From contig CADCLV010000002.1 of NCBI GenBank assembly GCA_902802325.1, forward strand, positions 32,791 through 96,790: a stretch of 64,000 bases of DNA, written 5' to 3'. Below, one piece after another: positions 1 through 8,390 of the stretch (positions are counted from its first letter, which is position 1; each line of letters starts with the position of its first letter). The stretch comes from Oscillospiraceae bacterium. GTDB lineage: Bacteria > Bacillota > Clostridia > Saccharofermentanales > Saccharofermentanaceae. The position numbers and the translations under genes were made by a program. The notes under the pieces were generated by a model. The model made no database searches and was not told the origin of the DNA. It saw only the letters and a program-made list of their open reading frames with translations.

Positions 1-1
1 G

Positions 2-850
2 AACTTCGCTATCCAGACATACGACGAGTATATGGCTAAGCTGTCTACCGGTGCTGTTCTTGGTATGTGCGACCAGTGGTGGGATTTCGCCTTCACTGTA
101 AACGATCAGTTCAAGGCTTCTGGTTTTGATGAACTCGGTTACAACTACATTCCTCTCGGTCTGACGATCGATAAGGGTATGGTTAACCACTGGCACACCT
201 ACGGCGATACTCTGAACGCCGCTTCTGGTTGCGCTGTTACTACATCCTGTAAGGATCCGGATAAGGCTTTCACATTCCTTAACAGACTTCTGGATCAGGA
301 TATGCTGAACCTCCGTTTCTGGGGTCAGGAAGGTACTGACTATCTCGTAGACGAGAACGGTCTGTTCTACAGAACTCAGGAAATGAGAGACAACTGGGCT
401 GATGCTACATATCAGGCTAACAACGTTTGTGCTTATTCCTACATGCCTCAGTATGGCGGTACTTCCCGTGACGGTAAGAACGCTATGACACCTGCTGAGC
501 AGACATCCGAGTTCTTCGCAACTCTGGCTACTCCGCTCGTTAAATGCTTCGAGGCTTATGGTTACACCACATATGGTGATTTCCTTGGTTCTCCGGTTGA
601 GGAGATGGGCTTCTGGTTCCCGATGTATTCTTACTCCAACAACATGTCCACCAACACAAAGGGTGGTGTTGCATGGATCAAGATGGGTGAGTGCAAGCAC
701 GAGTATCTCCCGAAGGTTGTAATGGCTTCTGACTTTGAGTCTGCTTGGGCTGATTACATGGAGGCTTACGCCGCTTGTAAGCCTGAGGACTTCCTTGCAG
801 AAATGCAGACAGAGCTCGATCGTCGTGTCGAGATGGGCAAGTCCGCTTAA
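2..850 (+). CDS. Extracellular sugar-binding protein of an ABC importer, C-terminal part
   Basis: The frame is open from base 2, so the gene starts left of the window and 282 C-terminal residues are visible. The sequence is rich in Trp, Tyr and Asn, as in LplA/YtcQ-type (cluster 1) solute-binding lipoproteins. It is clearly paralogous to the complete lipoprotein at 9946-11733: both share the blocks [22 protein letters not shown] and [13 protein letters not shown]. The family captures oligosaccharides outside the membrane and delivers them to two permeases, which follow directly. The signal peptide and lipobox are outside the window. Substrate is unknown; the downstream xylanase suggests a plant-derived oligosaccharide, which is inference. 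Confidence 0.9.
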   Translation, partial: NFAIQTYDEYMAKLSTGAVLGMCDQWWDFAFTVNDQFKASGFDELGYNYIPLGLTIDKGMVNHWHTYGDTLNAASGCAVTTSCKDPDKAFTFLNRLLDQDMLNLRFWGQEGTDYLVDENGLFYRTQEMRDNWADATYQANNVCAYSYMPQYGGTSRDGKNAMTPAEQTSEFFATLATPLVKCFEAYGYTTYGDFLGSPVEEMGFWFPMYSYSNNMSTNTKGGVAWIKMGECKHEYLPKVVMASDFESAWADYMEAYAACKPEDFLAEMQTELDRRVEMGKSA

Positions 851-851
851 T

Positions 852-905
852 CTAAATGACGTAATTTAGGTGGTGGCGACCATGGCGAATAACCGTGGTC
901 GCCAC
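852..905 (+). promoter_or_regulatory. Intercistronic stem-loops between binding-protein and permease genes
   Basis: A small hairpin (CTAAAT/ATTTAG, 852-869) is followed by a 13-bp stem at 873-905 (GTGGCGACCATGG against CCGTGGTCGCCAC, one wobble, loop CGAATAA). No T-run follows, so it is not a standard terminator. A stem here would fit 3'-end protection or partial attenuation, giving more binding protein than permease. That role is inference from known ABC operons. Confidence 0.6.
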
Positions 906-934
906 TTCTAAACTAATGGGGAGGCAAAGTAAGT

Positions 935-1879
935 ATGAGCCTTATGAATCCGAGTGCGCCGGCTTTAAAAGAGAAAACAACAAAAGCCGAAATTAAGCGC
1001 CAGAGCGTATTGCTCATCATAGCTGCATTGTATGTTGTCTATGGTATTATTTTCTATTATTTGCCGTTAGTCGGTTGGCTGATGGCTTTTCAGACGTATA
1101 CCCTGAAGGGTGGTATATTTGGTTCCGAGTGGGTTGGACTTAAGTGGTTCAAATTCCTCTTTACCGATGATACATTTGTACGTATTATCCGTAACACTCT
1201 CGCTATGGGTGTTATTAACCTTGTAGCAACAACCGTAACAGCGATCGGTTTTGCTATTCTCCTCAGTGAGGTAAAGAATATCTGGGGTAAGAAATTGGTT
1301 CAGACCATTTCCTATCTGCCTCACTTCCTTTCTTGGATCGTTGTAACAAGTATCGTTCATGAAGCTTTCTCCACTGAAGGTATGATCAACGAATTACTTG
1401 TTAACTTACATATCTTGAAGACTCCGATCAGTTTCTTCTCCCATACTCAATATTTCTGGCCGATCGTTGCCATTTCGAATGTATGGAAGGAAACAGGTTG
1501 GAACGCAATCATTTATTTGGCCACCATTACATCTATCGATCCGTCTCTCTATGAGGCAGCTGCGATGGACGGTGCCGGAAGATGGCAGAAAATCAAGCAC
1601 ATTACTTTCCCGGGTCTTCGTTCTACGATCATCATCCTTTTGATCATGAACATCGGTAACGTAATCAACGCCGGATTCGAAGTACAGTATCTGCTTGGTA
1701 ACGGTCTTCTGCAGTCGGTATCCCAGACCATTGATATCTACGTATTGAAATATGGTGTTGGTAAGATGAACTACTCATTGGGTACCGCGGCCGGTGTGTT
1801 CAAGACTTTCGTATCTATGACATTGATCTTCCTGTTCAACTTCATTGCGAAGAAGACAGGCGACGAGCGCTTGTTCTAA
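935..1879 (+). CDS. Sugar ABC transporter permease, LplB/UgpA-like
   Basis: 314 residues with about six membrane segments, the first near residues 26-50. The EAA loop that docks the ATPase is visible as YEAAAMDGAGRWQKI followed by TFPGL. It belongs to the binding-protein-dependent permease family and should form a heterodimer with the next gene product. The start follows GGGGAGG with normal spacing. No ATP-binding subunit is encoded nearby; many Firmicutes importers of this class borrow a shared MsmK/MsmX-type ATPase encoded elsewhere. The gene lies between the binding protein and the second permease in one operon. Confidence 0.93.
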   Translation: MSLMNPSAPALKEKTTKAEIKRQSVLLIIAALYVVYGIIFYYLPLVGWLMAFQTYTLKGGIFGSEWVGLKWFKFLFTDDTFVRIIRNTLAMGVINLVATTVTAIGFAILLSEVKNIWGKKLVQTISYLPHFLSWIVVTSIVHEAFSTEGMINELLVNLHILKTPISFFSHTQYFWPIVAISNVWKETGWNAIIYLATITSIDPSLYEAAAMDGAGRWQKIKHITFPGLRSTIIILLIMNIGNVINAGFEVQYLLGNGLLQSVSQTIDIYVLKYGVGKMNYSLGTAAGVFKTFVSMTLIFLFNFIAKKTGDERLF

Positions 1880-1892
1880 GGAGGGAAGAGAT

Positions 1893-2804
1893 ATGAATGG
1901 TAAAAACGAAAAGAAAAAGAGTATGATGAGCGGATGGGACTGGGCGTTCGTTATCTGTAATACGACCTTCCTCGTTCTGTTCTGTGTCGTCACACTCTAC
2001 CCGATCCTCAATACCCTCGCTGTTTCTTTCAACGATGGTCTCGATGCGGTAAAAGGTGGTATCCACCTCATTCCTCGTAAGTTCTCCTTGAGAGCTTATG
2101 ATGCGGTTATTCATAAGCAGGGTCTGCAGCAGGGCGCAATCGTTACTGTTGCAAGAACTGTAATCGGTACTCTCCTGGCTCTCGTAGCGAATGCTCTTCT
2201 TGCTTTCGTTGTATCCAGAAGAAGATTCCTGTTCCGTTCCAGCCTGTCTTTCTTCTGGGTTGTTACCATGTACGCTTCTGGTGGTATGATCCCGGGCTTG
2301 ATCCTTATGAAGAACCTGCACCTGACAAACACATTCCTGGTTTACATTATTCCGGGTCTGGTAAGTGCTTTTAACGTATTGGTACTTCGTACCTACATGG
2401 AATCCCTGCCGGATTCCTATGAAGAGTCCGCTCAGCTCGATGGCGCCGGCTACATGAGAATTTTCGTAAGTATTATTTCTCCTCTTTGTAAGCCTGTATA
2501 CGCTACCGTAGCCCTCTTCGTAGCAGTTGGTCACTGGAACTCCTGGTTCGATGCAATGCTCTACAACCGTAACCGTACTGAACTGACAACCCTCCAGTAT
2601 GAGCTTCAGAAATACCTGAACAGCGTCATGCAGACACAGGGTAATACGAGTTCTAGCGGTAAGACTTCTTCGAGCTCCCAGGTTACACCTGTTACCGTCC
2701 GTGCGGCAGCTTCCATCGTAACCATGCTCCCGATCATTATGCTGTATCCTTTCTTGCAGAGATACTTCGTAACCGGTCTTACCATCGGTGGTGTTAAGGA
2801 GTAA
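1893..2804 (+). CDS. Carbohydrate ABC transporter permease, LplC/UgpE-like
   Basis: 303 residues from the ATG at 1893, chosen because GGAGGG sits just upstream; the frame runs open back to 1845 inside the previous gene. Several membrane helices are present, with the first near residues 17-38, and the EAA loop YEESAQLDGAGYMRIF. A Ser/Thr/Gly-rich stretch near residues 245-270 lies between the last helices, where this LplC-type subfamily carries a long loop. It pairs with the preceding permease to form the membrane channel. A strong terminator follows, closing the importer unit. Confidence 0.93.
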   Translation: MNGKNEKKKSMMSGWDWAFVICNTTFLVLFCVVTLYPILNTLAVSFNDGLDAVKGGIHLIPRKFSLRAYDAVIHKQGLQQGAIVTVARTVIGTLLALVANALLAFVVSRRRFLFRSSLSFFWVVTMYASGGMIPGLILMKNLHLTNTFLVYIIPGLVSAFNVLVLRTYMESLPDSYEESAQLDGAGYMRIFVSIISPLCKPVYATVALFVAVGHWNSWFDAMLYNRNRTELTTLQYELQKYLNSVMQTQGNTSSSGKTSSSSQVTPVTVRAAASIVTMLPIIMLYPFLQRYFVTGLTIGGVKE

Positions 2805-2822
2805 AATCCAGTTCGATTTTCT

Positions 2823-2864
2823 ACTACCTGCTCCGGGTCACTCGGGGCAGGTAGTATTTTTTTT
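2823..2864 (+). terminator. Rho-independent terminator after importer genes
   Basis: ACTACCTGCTCCG pairs with CGGGGCAGGTAGT (one G-T wobble) around a short loop, followed by a run of T to 2864. The next gene's ribosome binding site begins immediately after the T-run, so any read-through would feed the xylanase gene. Confidence 0.88.
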
Positions 2865-2875
2865 GGAGGAAAAAC

Positions 2876-4099
2876 ATGTCAAATATTGAACATCGTAAAG
2901 GTCAAAAAATCATCCGTGTTCTGGATGCGCAGGAGAAGCCACTTTCCCATCTTCACATGGAGATCAGACAGAAACAGCATGAATTCCTCTTTGGCTGTGG
3001 TGCTTTTGATATCCAGGCCAATCTTATGAATCTCATTCCGTCTAAAAAGCCGATCTTTGAAAAACGCACAGAGATGTGGCTGGATGTGTTTAACTATGCT
3101 ACGATCCCGGTTTATTGGGGCCTGTTTGAGCATGAAGAAGGGAAGCCGATGACGGAACTGGTTAAGGGACTGGCTTCCTATTTGAAAGAAAAAGACATTA
3201 CCTTAAAAGGTCATCCGCTTTGCTGGCATACAGTTTGTGCGGATTGGCTGTTAAAATACGATAATAAAACGATCATGGAAAAACAGCTGGCACGAATTGC
3301 TCGCGAAGTAACTGATTTTTCCGGCCTGATCGATATGTGGGATGTCATCAATGAAGTGGTGATCATGCCCAAGTTTGATAAATATGATAATGCGGTTACG
3401 AGGATCTGTAAGGAATACGGACAGGTTGAGTTAGTCAAAAAAGTCTTTGCGGAAGCAAGAAAGAACAACCCGAATGCTACGCTTCTGATCAATGATTTTA
3501 ATACATCGAAAGCCTATGAGACGCTGATCGAGCAGTGTCTGGATGCAGGAGTGGAGTTCTCTGCTATTGGAATTCAGTCCCATCAGCATCAGGGATACTG
3601 GGGAAAAGAAAAGCTTATGGATGTTCTCGAGCGTTTTTCCCGCTTTGGTATTCCGCTTCACTTTACGGAAAATACGCTTGTATCCGGCGAACTGGTTCCG
3701 CCGGAGATCGAAGACCTGAATGACTGGCAGGTCGAGGACTGGCCGTCGCTTCCGGATGAAGAAGAACGGCAGTGTCAGGAACTTGAGGAAATGTATGAGA
3801 TCCTTTTTGCCCATCCATCCGTGAAGGCCATTACCCAGTGGGATTTTTCCGATGGTGCCTGGCTTCATGCTCCGTCCGGTCTGATTCGGGAGAATAATAC
3901 GGATAAGCCGTCTTACCGGATGCTTAAGAAAAAGATACGGGAAGAGTGGTTTACAAAGAGTGATAAAATAGTGACGAATGATGAGGGAACAGCACTTGCC
4001 TGCGGCTTCAAAGGGAAGTATGATTTACTCATTAACGGAAAAACATATGATCTGACTTTGGATGATTCTATGGATGAGCTGGTGATCCGGCTTACATAA
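2876..4099 (+). CDS. GH10 family endo-beta-1,4-xylanase, cytoplasmic
   Basis: 407 residues with the GH10 fold signatures: KGHPLCWHT (111-119), WDVINEVV with the acid/base Glu160, IGIQSHQHQ (231-239) and HFTEN with the nucleophile Glu265. GH10 enzymes hydrolyse internal beta-1,4 linkages of xylan. There is no signal peptide, carbohydrate-binding module or anchor, so it should act inside the cell on imported xylo-oligosaccharides. The N-terminal 40 residues look like a small beta domain ahead of the barrel. The nucleophile motif TEN departs from the common TELD form, so exact specificity is uncertain. Start is supported by GGAGG at 2865-2869. Confidence 0.88.
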   Translation: MSNIEHRKGQKIIRVLDAQEKPLSHLHMEIRQKQHEFLFGCGAFDIQANLMNLIPSKKPIFEKRTEMWLDVFNYATIPVYWGLFEHEEGKPMTELVKGLASYLKEKDITLKGHPLCWHTVCADWLLKYDNKTIMEKQLARIAREVTDFSGLIDMWDVINEVVIMPKFDKYDNAVTRICKEYGQVELVKKVFAEARKNNPNATLLINDFNTSKAYETLIEQCLDAGVEFSAIGIQSHQHQGYWGKEKLMDVLERFSRFGIPLHFTENTLVSGELVPPEIEDLNDWQVEDWPSLPDEEERQCQELEEMYEILFAHPSVKAITQWDFSDGAWLHAPSGLIRENNTDKPSYRMLKKKIREEWFTKSDKIVTNDEGTALACGFKGKYDLLINGKTYDLTLDDSMDELVIRLT

Positions 4100-4154
4100 T
4101 TACGGGAGTCGCTACATAAAGATTTCAGATCAATGAAAGGATCTACTGATTTAG

Positions 4155-4862
4155 ATGGATATGTTTAAGTTTGACAGTCCGGTTATGCGCTTTCTCAGCG
4201 CTATCACGGATCTGTTTCTGCTAAATGTTCTATGTCTTATTTGCTGTATTCCGATCGTGACGATCGGTCCGGCTCTGGCTGCGAAATATGATGTGGCAAT
4301 GCGTATTGTCCGTTTCGAGGAGCCGGCTGTATTCAAGCCGTTTTTCAAAGCGTTCAAGGAGAACTTTAAACAGGCTTTTATAGTCTGGATGTTCCTTTTG
4401 GTTGCTGTCCTGCTTTTGATGATCGACTGGACATGGATGTATGAGACAGGATTTTCCCAGGTCCCAACAGCGTATTTTGCCGGTGCGGTATTTGTCACCA
4501 CGATCGTTTCTTTCATGATCATGACGATCTTTCCGATCCTGGCAAGATTTGAGATCACTATCAAAGAAGCGTTTAAAACAGCGATGATCTTTTCGATGCT
4601 GTATTTCTTCGGATTGATCTGCATCGTGATCCTTGTCCTTTTCAGTTTGTTCATGTGCATCAAGTATATGCGCTGGCTGCCGCTGGTTGTGGTCCTTTCT
4701 CATGTCACAATCGTGTTCTGTCTCTGTCATCTTCTTATCCGAGGCTTCACCAAGCTTGAAGCGAAGTTTGCGCCGGAAGAAGAATCAGAGGAAGAGGAGA
4801 AGAAGAAAGATAAAGGGGTTTCTTCGAAAATGGATCTGCAAGAGAAAGACGAGGAATCCTGA
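4155..4862 (+). CDS. DUF624 (YesL-like) membrane protein
   Basis: 235 residues with about five membrane helices. It opens with the family-typical pattern of a short amphipathic start, then LFLLNVLCLICCIPIVTIGP, and a conserved charged loop around residue 50-60. The C-terminal tail is highly acidic and basic (a Glu-rich stretch, then Lys-rich). DUF624 genes such as yesL accompany LplABC-type importers and glycoside hydrolases in Firmicutes, but the molecular role is not established. Its place between the xylanase and an esterase fits that association. A weak A/G-rich ribosome site precedes the ATG. Confidence 0.85.
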   Translation: MDMFKFDSPVMRFLSAITDLFLLNVLCLICCIPIVTIGPALAAKYDVAMRIVRFEEPAVFKPFFKAFKENFKQAFIVWMFLLVAVLLLMIDWTWMYETGFSQVPTAYFAGAVFVTTIVSFMIMTIFPILARFEITIKEAFKTAMIFSMLYFFGLICIVILVLFSLFMCIKYMRWLPLVVVLSHVTIVFCLCHLLIRGFTKLEAKFAPEEESEEEEKKKDKGVSSKMDLQEKDEES

Positions 4863-4864
4863 GC

Positions 4865-5530
4865 ATGGCAGATACACCTACTCGGAAAGAAAAACGTGCA
4901 GAAGAAAAGAAGAGATTCAAGGAGCTGGGATTTCTTCAGAAGCTTACCTATATCCGTGACTACTATCTTTTGAAGATCGTTCTGGTGCTGGCTTTATTGG
5001 CCGGTATTGGTATTTTCATATACGATAATGTACGTGCCGCTAAGACTATCTATGTTGGTTCCACAGTCGGTTTTGATGTTTCAGATGAAGGTTATACGTA
5101 TTTGACGGATGGGTTCATCGACTCTCTTGGAAGAAAATACCGGAAAAAGAAAGCTGAGCTGACTCGGGACGTGCTGTCTCATCCTTATGAGGATGCGCAG
5201 TATCACGATATGTCCATGGAATTGACGTATACGACCCAGATCAATGCGGGCATGTTTCAGTATGCGCTGATGGACAAAGACAATCTGGAGCATTTTTCCG
5301 GGTATGATTTTTATCTGGATCTATCTTATCTGAAAGAGGATCCGCAGTTTTCATCTCTAGAGTACTATACGGATGAAAAGGGAATTCCTTGCGGTATCCT
5401 TCTTCCGAATCCCGTAATGGAAAAACTGGGAGTCAGTGACAAAGAGATCTATCTTTGTTTTATCTATACGAAAACGCCCAACGACTTAAATAAGAGTCTG
5501 GTTGCCTATCTGTTCGGCATGGATGAGTAA
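4865..5530 (+). CDS. Unknown single-pass membrane protein linked to DUF624
   Basis: 221 residues that I do not assign to a named family. A Lys/Arg/Glu-rich start (1-25) precedes one membrane helix near residues 37-53 (LKIVLVLALLAGIGIFIY); the remaining 165 residues are probably extracellular and rich in Tyr and Asp, with no cysteine cluster or enzyme motif I can see. It starts two bases after the DUF624 stop codon, so the two are almost certainly translated together. Possible roles are an accessory to the importer or a surface protein; neither can be tested from sequence alone. Confidence 0.75.
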   Translation: MADTPTRKEKRAEEKKRFKELGFLQKLTYIRDYYLLKIVLVLALLAGIGIFIYDNVRAAKTIYVGSTVGFDVSDEGYTYLTDGFIDSLGRKYRKKKAELTRDVLSHPYEDAQYHDMSMELTYTTQINAGMFQYALMDKDNLEHFSGYDFYLDLSYLKEDPQFSSLEYYTDEKGIPCGILLPNPVMEKLGVSDKEIYLCFIYTKTPNDLNKSLVAYLFGMDE

Positions 5531-5545
5531 GAAGGAGGCTGTATT

Positions 5546-7156
5546 ATGAAGTTATCCAGTATCTATAGTGATGGTATGATCCTGCAGCGCGGTAAGGATA
5601 TCTGTATCCGTGGTACATGTGGATCAGATGAGAAGATCATCGTTTCTTTTTCCGGGAATACATATGATGCCCTGGTGGATACGGAAAAAGCACTGTGGAC
5701 CTGTATGATCCCGGCCCAGAAAGAAGGCGGCCCGCATCAGATCACCGTGACATCCGGTCCGCAGAGCCAGACGATCTCGGATGTTTATTTTGGTGATGTC
5801 TTTATTCTGGGCGGACAGTCCAATATGGAACTTCCGGTGATCTGGACCACGGACTGTGCTTATGATGAGATCATTTCGGCAGATTTTCCGCTGATCCGTC
5901 AGTTTGAAGTACCGAAGATCCCGAAGTTCGGAGTCAAAGACGAGATACTGGAAGGTGGAAACTGGGTCAACTGTGACCAGAAGCATATCTGGAATTTCAG
6001 CGCGATCGGTTTCTATTTTGCCAAGTATAAATTCTTAAAAGACGGTGTACCGGTGGGACTTGTTCAAACGGCTGTCGGCGGAGCGCCGGTAGAAAGCCTG
6101 ATGAGCGAGGAGAACCTTCGTGCCTCTATGGGGAGCTTTGAAGATGAGCTTAAAGATTCCGGAACCTGTAACGGGGATAAGAGTAAAGGCTGTCTCTGGT
6201 GCTATAAGGAAAAACTTGAAAAATACAGTGATCCGGAGTATGTAGTAAAAACCGTGGAATCGGATATGGAAAGACAGAATTCCTGGCATCAGAATGTGGA
6301 TAAAAATGATCCGGGCCTTTCCGGAAACTGGATGACGTCCTGGCCCGAGGAGGGAAAGGATCTTGTCTTTACCATGCCGCAGACCTTCTATCAGACTGAT
6401 CTGGAAACATATAAGGGAAGTATCTGGATCCAGAAAAAAGTCTCTGTGCCGGCATCCTGGTGCGAGAAAAGAGTCGAGCTTCGTCTGGGAACCTTAATTG
6501 ACGGTGATCAAACCTATGTAAATGGAAAGAAAGTCGGGGAGACAGGTTTTAAGTATCCGCCAAGACGGTATTTTATGGAGCCGGGTACCTTAGTTGCAGG
6601 CGAAAATACCATTACTGTCCGTCTGGTGATCGATACCAATATCGGCGGTGCCGTGGAGAAGTGCCCGTATTTCCTGAAGAACGGGGAAGAGACGATTTCT
6701 CTTGAGGGAGAATGGAAGATGCGCCTTGGCTTTAAGGCTGAAGATCTGGAGGGACAGACCTTCTTTATCTGGTCTCCGACAGCGCTTTTCAACTCGATGC
6801 TTTACCCGATCCGGGAGTATTCCTGTAAGGCTATATTCTTCTATCAGGGAGAATCCAACTGCGAGTATCCGCAGTACTACGGCCAGCTCCTGAAAGATAT
6901 GGTAAAGGAATGGCGTTCTCTGTATGGCAATGTACCGTTTTATATGGCAGAAGTAACTTACTGGCTGGGTGACGGTCCTGTGTATGAAGCGGATCCTTTC
7001 GATGCGGTAAGGGATGTGCAGAGAAGTGTGATCTCCGAGATCCCAGACGGGTATCTGATCCCGACTTATGACCTTGGCGCCTATAACGATCTGCATCCAC
7101 AGAATAAAAAGGATGTGGGACTTCGTTTCCTGAAAGCCTTTGAAGAAAATATGTAA
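5546..7156 (+). CDS. SASA-family carbohydrate esterase (sialate O-acetylesterase-like)
   Basis: 536 residues. The SGNH block I is LGGQSNMEL with the probable nucleophile Ser92; a second block FFYQGESNCEYPQYY lies near residues 430-444 and the Asp/His block NDLHPQNK near 513-520. A beta-rich insert at about 250-390 resembles the jelly-roll domain inserted in this family. SASA enzymes remove O-acetyl groups from sialic acid or, in xylan loci, from acetylated sugars. Beside a cytoplasmic GH10 enzyme, an acetyl-xylo-oligosaccharide esterase is the better guess. No signal peptide is visible. It starts after GAAGGAGG. Confidence 0.85.
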   Translation: MKLSSIYSDGMILQRGKDICIRGTCGSDEKIIVSFSGNTYDALVDTEKALWTCMIPAQKEGGPHQITVTSGPQSQTISDVYFGDVFILGGQSNMELPVIWTTDCAYDEIISADFPLIRQFEVPKIPKFGVKDEILEGGNWVNCDQKHIWNFSAIGFYFAKYKFLKDGVPVGLVQTAVGGAPVESLMSEENLRASMGSFEDELKDSGTCNGDKSKGCLWCYKEKLEKYSDPEYVVKTVESDMERQNSWHQNVDKNDPGLSGNWMTSWPEEGKDLVFTMPQTFYQTDLETYKGSIWIQKKVSVPASWCEKRVELRLGTLIDGDQTYVNGKKVGETGFKYPPRRYFMEPGTLVAGENTITVRLVIDTNIGGAVEKCPYFLKNGEETISLEGEWKMRLGFKAEDLEGQTFFIWSPTALFNSMLYPIREYSCKAIFFYQGESNCEYPQYYGQLLKDMVKEWRSLYGNVPFYMAEVTYWLGDGPVYEADPFDAVRDVQRSVISEIPDGYLIPTYDLGAYNDLHPQNKKDVGLRFLKAFEENM

Positions 7157-7198
7157 AAAAGAAAGCCGGTCTTAGGAAGGATCGGCTTCTTTCTTTTT
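7153..7198. terminator. Bidirectional terminator between convergent genes
   Basis: AAGCCGGTC pairs with GATCGGCTT across an 8-base loop, with A-rich and T-rich flanks on either side. The stop codon of the minus-strand recombinase gene lies inside the hairpin, so the element serves both the esterase and recombinase transcripts. Confidence 0.8.
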
Positions 7199-8206
7199 AC
7201 GTGCTGTTGTCTTTGAAATATTGGCCAGAGGATTCTTGGAAACGGCTTCGTGAAGAAGTTCCTCGTCAACATGGGTATAGATCTGTGTTGTAGCTACACT
7301 TTGGTGGCCCAAAATCGTCTGTAGGGTACGGATGTCGACTTCGCCGTATTTATACATAAGAGTCGCAGCCGTATGGCGAAGCTTATGTACAGAGTATCCG
7401 GCCGTATCGATGCCGGATTCGGAAAGAAGTCTTTTGATAATGTTCTGGATCATCGGCTTACTGATCCTTGTGCCCCGTGAACTTAAGAAAAGCGCCTGCT
7501 CATCTTTTACTTTCAAGGTGTCACGATAAGGATAGTATTCCCGAAGAGCCTGAAGGCAGGCATGATTCAGATAGACTGTCCGTTCTTTGTTGCCTTTTCC
7601 GACAACGCGGAGAGTATCTTCTACTATATCTGAAAGATCGATCCCCTGAAGTTCGGAAAGACGCATCCCGCAGTTGAGAAACAAAGTCACGATGCAGTAG
7701 TCCCGGACTGATGTTTCTTTCTCCGAATGCTCTGCTGTCGAAAGAAGCTTTAAGCTCTGATCCAGATTCAGATATTTCGGAAGACGTTTTGCCCGTCTTG
7801 GAGTTTCCAGCTCATAGGAAGGATCGTCTTTAATGATCCTTTTTTTCTGGAAAAGATACTTGAAGAAGGACTTCATAGTTGCTACTTTTCTGGCACGGGT
7901 GGCCGAAGATGCATTTCGCTCACGGGACAAAAAGATCATAAAAGCGAAAAGATCGTCTTGCGTGATACTGTTTAAAAACTTCTCATCGATATCTGAAATC
8001 GGGATATCCTCAAAATGGAGTTCGTCGGAAAGCTTAACCAGTCCCCGGTCTTTTTTCAGAAAACGGAAAAGAAGGATCAGATCATACCGGTATTCCTTGA
8101 TCGTCAGGGGAGATTTTTCCTGTACCGCCTGCATATAGCGCAGATACTGCTCCATGATAGGGAAGGTGGCATTTTCTCCCGATGATTTGCCCTTGGGACG
8201 ACTCAT
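7172..8206 (-). CDS. Tyrosine recombinase, XerC/XerD-like
   Basis: 344 residues from the ATG at 8206, selected because AAGGAGAG precedes it. The N-terminal SAM-like domain (about 15-120) is followed by the catalytic domain with the Arg in NCGMRLSELQGI, the HKLRHTAAT block, the LGHQSVATTQIYTH block and its tyrosine. These are all the residues needed for strand exchange. Size and architecture match XerC/XerD rather than phage integrases. It is a single gene between convergent and divergent neighbours, with no attachment site or mobile cargo seen. It could resolve chromosome dimers or be a paralogue with another target. Confidence 0.9.
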   Translation of the reverse strand: MSRPKGKSSGENATFPIMEQYLRYMQAVQEKSPLTIKEYRYDLILLFRFLKKDRGLVKLSDELHFEDIPISDIDEKFLNSITQDDLFAFMIFLSRERNASSATRARKVATMKSFFKYLFQKKRIIKDDPSYELETPRRAKRLPKYLNLDQSLKLLSTAEHSEKETSVRDYCIVTLFLNCGMRLSELQGIDLSDIVEDTLRVVGKGNKERTVYLNHACLQALREYYPYRDTLKVKDEQALFLSSRGTRISKPMIQNIIKRLLSESGIDTAGYSVHKLRHTAATLMYKYGEVDIRTLQTILGHQSVATTQIYTHVDEELLHEAVSKNPLANISKTTARKKKEADPS

Positions 8207-8306
8207 GATGCTTCTCTCCTTGATTAAACAAAACACATTTCTTTATTTATAGTAACACAAAGGGAAGAACAGGGGCAGAAATAAACCGGAAATATAAAAA
8301 AGTCTA

Positions 8307-8335
8307 TTGCTTTCCCAAAGACGTTGCGATATAAT
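8307..8335 (+). promoter_or_regulatory. Sigma-A promoter of asd
   Basis: TTGCTT at 8307-8312 and TATAAT at 8330-8335, separated by 17 bases. Transcription would start near 8342, giving a leader of about 50 bases. Confidence 0.8.
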
Positions 8336-8354
8336 ACACCCATCAAAGACAAAT

Positions 8355-8371
8355 GTCCACCGTGCGTGGAC
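8355..8371 (+). promoter_or_regulatory. Short hairpin in the asd leader
   Basis: GTCCAC and GTGGAC form a perfect 6-bp stem around CGTGC in the predicted 5' untranslated region. It is too small to be a lysine riboswitch. It may stabilise the transcript; no regulator is implied by sequence. Confidence 0.4.
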
Positions 8372-8390
8372 AGCGAGTGAGGAAAAGAAA

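Noticed and set aside
8342..8390. Lysine riboswitch ahead of asd
   Set aside because: The leader is about 50 bases with one 6-bp hairpin, far too short for that riboswitch.
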